Source of the DNA: an uncultured Craurococcus sp.
GTDB lineage: Bacteria; Pseudomonadota; Alphaproteobacteria; Acetobacterales; Acetobacteraceae
Assembly (NCBI GenBank): GCA_902805545.1
Contig: CADCTD010000012.1
Location: 1-64,000, forward strand
DNA: 64,000 bases
Direction: 5' to 3'
Shown one piece after another: positions 1-5,996 of this stretch. The notes under the pieces are model-generated. The model was not told where the DNA came from. It saw nothing but the letters and a program-made list of their open reading frames with translations, and ran no database searches. Made by a program: the position numbers and the translations under genes. The number at the start of each line of letters is the position of its first letter. Position 1 is the stretch's first letter.

Positions 1-1477
1 GGGCGGCGCCGCGGAGCAGGCCGGGAAGGGCAGGGGCGGGGGTGGTGGCGAGCTGGGCCTGCCAGCGGCCAGCGAGCGCCTTCAGCCCGGCCGCGCTGCG
101 GGCCGAGAGCAGCAGCGGCGGCAGGGGCGCTTCCGGCGCCTCCGGCTCCGGCCGGTCCTGCGCCGTGGGCGCGGCGGCGAGCAGGGCGCAGGCGTTGGTG
201 CCGCCGAAGCCGAAGCTGTTCACCCCGATCACCGCACGCTGCCGGCGGCGCAGCGGCTCCGCCATGACGGGCACGCGCAGGCCGAGGCCGTCGAAGTCGA
301 TATGCGGGTTCGGCGTCTCGTGGTGGAGCGAGGGCGGGATGCGGCCGCGCTCGAGCATCAGCATGGCCTTCAGCAGGCCGACGATGCCGGCCGCGGGCTC
401 GGTATGGCCGATATTGGTCTTGGCCGAGCCGATCGGCAGCCTCTCCGCCCGGTGGCGGCCGATGGCGGCGCCGATCGCGCCGGCCTCCAGCGGGTCGCCC
501 GCGGCGGTGCCGGTGCCATGCGCCTCGAAATAGCCGATGCGGTCGGGGGCCACCCCGGATTCGGACAGGACCTGCTCGATCAACCGGGCCTGGGCTTGGC
601 TGCTCGGGAGCGACAGGCCAAGGGTGCGGCCGGCGGCATTCACGCCGGAGCCGAGGATGACGGCGCGGATCGCATCGCCGTCGGCCAGCGCATCCTCGAG
701 GCGCTTCAGCAGCACTATGCCGCCGCCCTCGGCGCGGACATAGCCGTCGGCCCTGGCGTCGAAGGCATGGCAGCGACCGGTCGGCGAGAGCATCCCCGCC
801 CGGGCGAAGCCGAGGAAGGGGAAGGGCGAGAGCAGCATGTTCACCCCGCCGACCAGCGCCGCGGGGATGCGGCCGGCGCGCAGCGCCTCGCAGGCCCAGT
901 GCAGGGCGACCAGGGCGGAGGAGCAGGCGGTGTCGATGGTTTGCGCCGGGCCGCGCAGGTCGAAGACATTGCCCAGGCGGTTGGCGAGGATCGACAGCGC
1001 GCTGCCGGTCATGAAGTAGCGGTCGCCGCCCGCCGGGTCGGGCAGGCGGAGATCGGCGTAGTCGGTCAGCGAGCCGCCGATGAAGATGCCGGTGCCGCTG
1101 CCGGCCAGGCGCGAGGCGGGCAGGCCCGCATCCTCCAGCGCCTCGGCCGCGAGTTCGAGGAGGAGGCGCTGCTGCGGGTCCATCTCCGCCGCCTCGCGCG
1201 GGGAGATGCCGAAGGCGCCGGCGTCGAAGCCGGTCACGTCGTCCAGCACGCCTGCTGCGAAGCTGTAGGACTTGCCCGGTTCGCCGCGGCGTGGATGGGC
1301 GAAGGCGCCGCGGGTGAAGCGATCGGCGGGGATGCTGGTGACGGCGTCCCGGCCCTCGGCGAGCAGGCTCCAGAAGGCGTCGAGATCGGGGGCGCCGGGC
1401 AGCCGGCAGGCGGCGCCCAGGATCGCGATGGCGCCGTCCGGGCGTCGCCTGGCCTTCGGCTCCATGGGCCGGCTCAT
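1..1477 (-). CDS. Type I polyketide synthase, N-terminal part (ketosynthase domain), runs off the window edge
   Basis: At least 492 residues are encoded before the window ends. The N-terminus carries the motif AIAILGAACRLPG typical of modular type I PKS ketosynthases. The catalytic triad is complete: Cys185 in DTACSS, His320 in EAHGTGT and His358 in NIGHTEPAAG, with the usual KS spacing. The sequence continues past the KS into the linker that normally precedes an acyltransferase domain (LLLSARSAAGLKALA), which argues against a stand-alone FabF. The ATG at 1477 overlaps the stop of the upstream glycosyltransferase by four bases, so the two are probably co-translated. Domain content beyond the KS and the product are unknown. 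Confidence 0.9.
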   Translation of the reverse strand, partial: MSRPMEPKARRRPDGAIAILGAACRLPGAPDLDAFWSLLAEGRDAVTSIPADRFTRGAFAHPRRGEPGKSYSFAAGVLDDVTGFDAGAFGISPREAAEMDPQQRLLLELAAEALEDAGLPASRLAGSGTGIFIGGSLTDYADLRLPDPAGGDRYFMTGSALSILANRLGNVFDLRGPAQTIDTACSSALVALHWACEALRAGRIPAALVGGVNMLLSPFPFLGFARAGMLSPTGRCHAFDARADGYVRAEGGGIVLLKRLEDALADGDAIRAVILGSGVNAAGRTLGLSLPSSQAQARLIEQVLSESGVAPDRIGYFEAHGTGTAAGDPLEAGAIGAAIGRHRAERLPIGSAKTNIGHTEPAAGIVGLLKAMLMLERGRIPPSLHHETPNPHIDFDGLGLRVPVMAEPLRRRQRAVIGVNSFGFGGTNACALLAAAPTAQDRPEPEAPEAPLPPLLLSARSAAGLKALAGRWQAQLATTPAPALPGLLRGAA

Positions 1478-2763
1478 GCCAGGCTGGGCTCCCGGTTCGG
1501 CAGCGGATGGGGCAGGGGCTGGAGGGCGGGGCGGGGCAGGCCGACAACCTGCTCGAGCAGCGAATCCACCGCGTCGAAATGGTCGCTCCAGAGCGGGCGC
1601 GACCAGTACCGCAGGCGGGCGCATTGCGCGGCCCGGGCCCCCGAATCCGGCGCGGCATAGGCCTCGATCCGCGCCATCCAGGCGGGGCCGTCGAGCGGGT
1701 CGAGATAGTCGGGCGCATCGCCGCCGACCTCGCGGAGCGGGGCGGTGTCCGAGCAGATCACCGGCGTGCCGAGGGAGAGCGCCTCGGCGACCGGCAGGCC
1801 GTAGCCCTCGACGAAGCTTGGGAAGAGCAGGGCAGAGGCATTGGCGACCAGGCGGGCGACCTCGGCGTCGGGCGGGGTGCCGAGTTCCTGCACCGCGCCG
1901 CGCAGCAGCTCGCAGCGCTCGAGCAGGTCGACGACATTCTCGTTCTCCCAGCCGCGGCGACCGAGCAGCAGGAGCTTCGGCGGCGGCGGGGTGCCGGGGA
2001 GAGCGCTGGCGCGGGCGGCCATCTCCCGCCAGACATGCAGCAGCAGCAGATGGTTCTTGCGCGGCTCGATGGTGCCGAGGCCGACGAAATAGGGCTCGGG
2101 AGGCAGAAGGGGGGGAGGCGTGTCCGGCAGGTCGACGCCGAGCGGGGCGATGGCGAGCGGCGGTGCCGCCCGGCCGTGCCGGGCGAGGCGTGGCAGGAGG
2201 GTCGAGGCGGTGAAGGCGGAGTTGACGATAATCCCGTCGGCCTGCGCCGCCGTCGTCGCCACCCGCGCGGCATGATGGGCGACCTGCCGGCTGCGCGAGT
2301 ATTCGGGATGGGTCAGCGGGATCAGGTCATGGATCAGCGGCACGAAGCGGGCACCGGCGCGGCGCAGCGCGGCGATCGGCGCCCCGCGCTCGAGCGAGCG
2401 GTGGGAGACCAAGAGGAAGACGGCGTGGCGATGCGCCTCGAGCTCGGCGTGCAGGGCGGCGCGGCCTGCCCCGCCGGCGAGCCGGGCATGCAGCCTGGCG
2501 GCGATCCGCCGGGCGCGGCCGAGCGCGCCTTCGGCCTCCGGCCCATGCATCCAGGTCAGGTCGAGCGCCGAGACCAGCGCCGCAACCAGCTCGCGTGGAA
2601 CGAGGCCGAACCAACCCCAGACACTCTGCGCGGCAAAGCTGCAGGCGGCTGGCGGCTCCCCAAGCCACCGCTTGGCATAGGCCATCTCGACGCGATCGAT
2701 ACCGGAAGGTGAGTTGCGCCGGACGCAGGAGATCAGGCGGGACACATCAAGGATAGTATACAA
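1474..2763 (-). CDS. Glycosyltransferase family 4 (GT-B fold)
   Basis: 429 residues. The C-terminal half shows GT4 hallmarks: GLGTIEPRKNH (about residues 225-235, start of the nucleotide-sugar domain) and the EX7E-type motif in VEGYGLPVAEALSLGTPVI (about 318-336). The N-terminal half is an acceptor-type Rossmann domain. No transmembrane segment or signal peptide is seen, so it is probably cytoplasmic. The start is TTG at 2763 with a GGAAAAG-like ribosome site; a GTG at codon 7 is an alternative. It overlaps the polyketide synthase by ATGA, which suggests glycosylation of a polyketide or lipid product, but donor and acceptor cannot be told from sequence. Confidence 0.85.
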   Translation of the reverse strand: MYTILDVSRLISCVRRNSPSGIDRVEMAYAKRWLGEPPAACSFAAQSVWGWFGLVPRELVAALVSALDLTWMHGPEAEGALGRARRIAARLHARLAGGAGRAALHAELEAHRHAVFLLVSHRSLERGAPIAALRRAGARFVPLIHDLIPLTHPEYSRSRQVAHHAARVATTAAQADGIIVNSAFTASTLLPRLARHGRAAPPLAIAPLGVDLPDTPPPLLPPEPYFVGLGTIEPRKNHLLLLHVWREMAARASALPGTPPPPKLLLLGRRGWENENVVDLLERCELLRGAVQELGTPPDAEVARLVANASALLFPSFVEGYGLPVAEALSLGTPVICSDTAPLREVGGDAPDYLDPLDGPAWMARIEAYAAPDSGARAAQCARLRYWSRPLWSDHFDAVDSLLEQVVGLPRPALQPLPHPLPNREPSLA

Positions 2764-3085
2764 GACTTTTCCGCCTGCGGCGAGAGTGGCGAATGACCGG
2801 TCCTGGCTCGTGCCGAGGCAGGGCCGGCGTTATCTGGCGATCATGACATAGCGCTTTCCGTTTCGCTTCCATTATGTGCCGCTGCGCCGCAGCATTTTCT
2901 ACCGTGGGTTACCCAACGCCCGCGGTGATCGCAAGAACCAGCGCGGATTCGTGCCGCAGCGGCTACGCCGCCGGTGCCGGCAAGCTGCCGCTGAAGGTCT
3001 GAACGGAAGATGAAAGTTACGGCGGTGGCAAAGCCCGTCGAAGGGGTTGCAGCCTGGGTCCCGACCCGTTAGGAAGCGCCGGCCT
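2764..3085. other. Intergenic gap between glycosyltransferase and tRNA-Thr
   Basis: I see no convincing gene here. Base composition is lower in GC than the neighbours. It should hold the divergent promoters of the minus-strand glycosyltransferase operon and the tRNA. Confidence 0.5.
3047..3075 (+). promoter_or_regulatory. Possible sigma-70 type promoter of tRNA-Thr
   Basis: TTGCAG (3047-3052), a 17-base spacer and TAGGAA (3070-3075) lie just upstream of the tRNA 5' end at 3086. Spacing is right, but the -10 match is weak. Confidence 0.3.
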
Positions 3086-3160
<75 letters not shown>

Positions 3161-3225
3161 TCCTACCGCGTTGATTCGGTAGAATTTCGGCAGGATCAAT
3201 CACCTCGCAGGCGTCCAGTGCTACA

Positions 3226-3547
3226 ATGGGGTCTCCCGACGTGGCCCTGCCGATGCTCCGACCGGCAAAGCTTCCTCAAACCGGCATTTACCGCGTGCGC
3301 AAGGCTCTGCCCGAACCGTTGCGGACTGTCGCTGGTCGGCGCGAATGGATCGTGAGCCTTGGGACGAAAGACCCGGCAGAGGCCAAGGCCCGGCCGGCCG
3401 ATGCTGTGGCCCGGGATTGAGGCCCATCACGCTGCCGCTCTCGCCATGCAACAGGCAGGCGCCCGCACCCTGCCTCCCCGAGAGGTCGCAATAAAGAACA
3501 GCGCCCCTGGCCTTCTCCCTTTGGCTAACGCCATTCCTCTCGCCTGA
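3226..3547 (+). pseudogene. Decayed tyrosine site-specific integrase (N-terminal fragment, frameshifted)
   Basis: The first frame (3226-3420) reads like the N-terminal domain of phage and island integrases: LPQTGIYRVRKALPEPL, then GRREWIVSLGTKDPAEAKA. It stops at 3420. A neighbouring frame continues the family pattern (IEAHHAAALAMQQAGART, then LPPREVAI) up to about 3500 and ends at 3547, so a frameshift near 3400-3420 has split the gene. No core-binding or catalytic domain (Arg...His-X-X-Arg...Tyr) follows. Position 66 bases after a tRNA 3' end fits a former integration module. The start could be 3226 or the ATG at 3253. Confidence 0.7.
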
Positions 3548-3762
3548 GCTGAGGTGGCCTGTATGGAGGCTACGGCGGAGCTCCGCATTAGTGCATTTGG
3601 GCAAGCAGGCATCCAAACTCACAGGCTGACGTGAAAGCGGTTACGGCTGAATGGTTGAATATCCGCTCAGAATCACGACGCAAAAAGGACAGCAGATGGC
3701 CAACCCTGGAACTGGATGCGAAGGCGAGGGTTTGAATAGGCCGAAACCACAGGAGACATGAT

Positions 3763-4212
3763 ATGAGCCGCGGCTTTCCTTCTATGACAGCCCTGCTGGG
3801 TGTACTCGCGGTTGCTGGGTACCAGAACCGCGATAAGCTGGCAGAACTTTTGGGGGGAGTTACCGGCGGTACTGCACGTGCCCCTGGTGCGGTGGAACCG
3901 GCGAAGGCGGGTACAAGCCCTGGCGGCGCGTCCAATGACGGCAGCATCGGGGCGATTTTGACAGACGGCATTCGCAATGTTGTTGACCGGTTTCGCCAGG
4001 CCGGGCACGGCGAGGCGGCGGATTCTTGGGTGGCGCACGGACCCAACCGCGAGGTTGCGCCCCAGCACCTGGAGAGCGCGATAGGTGCTGACACGTTGGA
4101 CGCACTGGCAAAGCAGACGGGCCTGTCCCGCGAGGAGCTTGTCGCGCGTCTCACCCGCGAGCTGCCTAATGCGGTCGATAAGTATACTCCCGACGGGAAG
4201 ATGCCGGCTTAG
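3763..4212 (+). CDS. YidB/DUF937 family protein
   Basis: 149 residues. The C-terminal two thirds match the YidB (DUF937) pattern: a Gly-rich loop (GSIGAILTDGIRNVVDRFRQ), then GHGEAADSWVAHGPN, then a helical part with TGLSREELVARLTRELPNAV. The molecular role of this family is not settled. The N-terminus (MTALLGVLAVAGYQNRDKL) is hydrophobic but reads as the usual YidB start rather than a signal peptide. The ribosome site AGGAGA lies six bases before the ATG. The gene is poorer in GC than its neighbours and sits just after the integrase remnant, so it may belong to imported DNA. Confidence 0.85.
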   Translation: MSRGFPSMTALLGVLAVAGYQNRDKLAELLGGVTGGTARAPGAVEPAKAGTSPGGASNDGSIGAILTDGIRNVVDRFRQAGHGEAADSWVAHGPNREVAPQHLESAIGADTLDALAKQTGLSREELVARLTRELPNAVDKYTPDGKMPA

Positions 4213-4542
4213 GGCAACGGATATGCCGCGTCCACGCGGGCGCGGCGGGCCGCTGAGCAGATAGGGCGGTTTATCCGCAGGCAATGGCGTAGCGGGTGGA
4301 CCGACGCAGCGCCATCCTCGCTTCAGCACAATGGCATGGTGCGAGACCCGCGGGGGGCGAGGATCAGGGCGGAGAGCCTGCGGCAGAGCAGCGCCGCGAT
4401 CCGGTCCTCAGCCGGCGCTGACATGGCCGGCCCGGCGCCAGGGGCGAGCCGGCGGCCGGCCAACTCCTCGAGCTTCGTCTGCCCACGAAAACGTATACCA
4501 TCGCTGCTTGCCGCCCCTGCCGGGGCGCGGCATGGCAGTGCG
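4213..4542. other. Intergenic gap after the YidB gene
   Basis: No gene is supported here. The reading frame of the next lipoprotein is open back to 4336, but that extension lacks a ribosome site and would place the lipoprotein signal 70 residues inside the protein. A short GC-rich self-complementary stretch near 4224-4250 could act as a weak terminator. Confidence 0.4.
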
Positions 4543-5058
4543 ATGCCTGCCTCGCTCCATCGCGCTGCCCGCTTTCTCCTGCCCCTCGCCCTGATGGCCG
4601 GCCTCCCCGGCTGCGCCGCGCTGATAACCGAGAGCGCGAGCACCGCGGCCGGCGTCACCGGCGCCGGCGTCTCGGATGCGATCGGCGCCAATGCGGCGGC
4701 AACCACGGCGATCGGCCTCGGCGTCCAGGCCGCCGGGCGGGCCGGGATGCAATATGCGCAGCGCCGGGCGCATGCCGCGGCGCAGGACGGCATCGCCCGC
4801 GCCGCTGGGCCGCTGCCGGTCGGCGGCGTCGCGCGCTGGTCCATTCGCCATACCCTGCCGATCGAGCCCGACGAGGCGGGGGAGGTCACGGTCGCGCGGC
4901 TGATCGGCGCCGGTGAGCTCGACTGCAAGGAGATCGTCTTCTCGGTCGAGCGGAAGCAGGCGCGCGGCTTCTATACCGCCACCATCTGCCGCGATGCCGA
5001 AACCTGGCGCTGGGCCAGCGCCGAACCGGCGACGGCGCGCTGGGGCTCGCTGCAGTGA
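4543..5058 (+). CDS. Putative lipoprotein, first of a tandem paralogous pair
   Basis: 171 residues from the ATG at 4543. The N-terminus is a lipoprotein-type signal (AARFLLPLALMAGLPGCAAL, lipidation Cys about residue 25). A Gly/Ala-rich segment with possible membrane-associating character follows, then a conserved C-terminal domain: GGVARWSIRHTLPI, a Glu-rich turn, SVERKQARGFYTATIC and the end sequence RWGSLQ. The same C-terminal pattern occurs in the next gene, so the pair arose by duplication. Its stop overlaps the GTG of the paralogue. I do not recognise the family; export and lipidation are inferred from the signal alone. Confidence 0.72.
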   Translation: MPASLHRAARFLLPLALMAGLPGCAALITESASTAAGVTGAGVSDAIGANAAATTAIGLGVQAAGRAGMQYAQRRAHAAAQDGIARAAGPLPVGGVARWSIRHTLPIEPDEAGEVTVARLIGAGELDCKEIVFSVERKQARGFYTATICRDAETWRWASAEPATARWGSLQ

Positions 5059-5531
5059 GGCGGCTGGCGCTGGTGCTACTGCTGCCGCTCGCTTTCGGCG
5101 CCTGCAACCAGGCAGCGGATGTGGTGGGCGCGGTCGCCGGCGGCGGCGCGGCGCTGACCAGCGGCAACCCGGCGCTGGCGATCGGCGTCGGCATCGGCGT
5201 GCGGACGGTGACCGCGGCGGGCATCCGCTACGTGGTCCGCATCCGCCAGGGCGCCGCGCAGGACGAGGTGGCGGCGGTGATCGGCAGCCTCGCCCCGGGC
5301 GAGGTACGGCGCTGGCGCATCCGCCACACCATCCCCCTCGGCAACGAGGCAGGCGAAGTGCGGCTGGTGCGGGAGATCGACAACGCCCTCGCGCCCTGCC
5401 GCGAGGCGCTGTTCTCGGTGGAGGACGAGGGCGAGCGGCAGTGGTTCCTCGCCACCGCCTGCCGCCAGGGCGAGACCTGGAAATGGGCGGCGGCCGAACC
5501 GGCGGTGCCGCGCTGGGGCAGCCTGCAATAG
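5055..5531 (+). CDS. Putative lipoprotein, second of a tandem paralogous pair
   Basis: 158 residues, starting at a GTG that overlaps the previous stop (GTGA). The signal is LALVLLLPLAFGAC, with lipidation Cys at about residue 17. After a Gly/Ala-rich stretch it repeats the domain of its neighbour: APGEVRRWRIRHTIPLG, EAGEVRLVREID, ALFSVEDEGERQWFLATAC and the terminal RWGSLQ. The two conserved Cys in the C-terminal domain (in APCREAL and ATACRQG) are matched by Cys in the paralogue and could form a disulphide. Function unknown. The pair is followed by convergent phage-tail-like genes. Confidence 0.72.
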   Translation: MRRLALVLLLPLAFGACNQAADVVGAVAGGGAALTSGNPALAIGVGIGVRTVTAAGIRYVVRIRQGAAQDEVAAVIGSLAPGEVRRWRIRHTIPLGNEAGEVRLVREIDNALAPCREALFSVEDEGERQWFLATACRQGETWKWAAAEPAVPRWGSLQ

Positions 5532-5576
5532 GGCGGCAGGCGGGGGCTCAGCGACGGCGGAGCCCCTCTCGCAGTC

Positions 5577-5951
5577 TCAGTTCGGCGTCAGCACCAGGCC
5601 GGCGGCGTTGATCGTCACCGTCCCGGCGCCCGTCACCGCCGCGGCGCTGGCGAGCGGCGACCAGGTCAAAGGGTTGCCGCCGTTCGCGGCGTCGAACAGC
5701 CCGACATGGGTCAGCGTGCCGGCCGCGGCGGTGAAGGTGAAGCGGATGGCATCGGTGTTCTGCTGCGCGCCGGTGCCGCTGAAGGTCACCCTCTGCCGGG
5801 CATAGCCGTTGCCGACCGGCTCGCCGGTCAGCCCGGTCGGGTCGCTGCCGCCGGTGCCGAGGCCGAGGAAAACCTGGCTCGGCAGGGCCGGGCCGCGGGC
5901 GCAAAGCGCGCGGCCGAGCAGGTTCTTCGCGTAATCGGTCAGGTCAGCCAT
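5577..5951 (-). CDS. Phage tail-fibre-associated structural protein (hypothetical)
   Basis: 124 residues. The N-terminus ADLTDYAKNLLGRALC and the segment GEPVGNGYARQRVTFSG resemble a small family of phage tail and minor structural proteins in which a short helix precedes a beta-rich, Gly/Thr-rich body. An AAGKEG-free, Asn-rich end (TVTINAAGLVLTPN) closes it. No signal peptide. The ribosome site AAGGAG lies seven bases before the ATG at 5951. It is last in a three-gene minus-strand set with the large fibre and the 217-residue protein. The phage assignment rests on pattern and context. Confidence 0.6.
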   Translation of the reverse strand: MADLTDYAKNLLGRALCARGPALPSQVFLGLGTGGSDPTGLTGEPVGNGYARQRVTFSGTGAQQNTDAIRFTFTAAAGTLTHVGLFDAANGGNPLTWSPLASAAAVTGAGTVTINAAGLVLTPN

Positions 5952-5996
5952 GGGATGCTCCTTGGGGGTAAGGAAGGGGGGCGATGCGCGCGGGCC

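Noticed and set aside
1-1477. Stand-alone FabF-type ketosynthase
   Set aside because: The N-terminal motif and the linker after the KS domain fit a modular type I PKS better.
3631-3735. In-frame stretch VTAEWLNIRSESRRKKDSRW that could be more of the integrase
   Set aside because: It does not align clearly with an integrase core-binding domain and has no start or catalytic residue.
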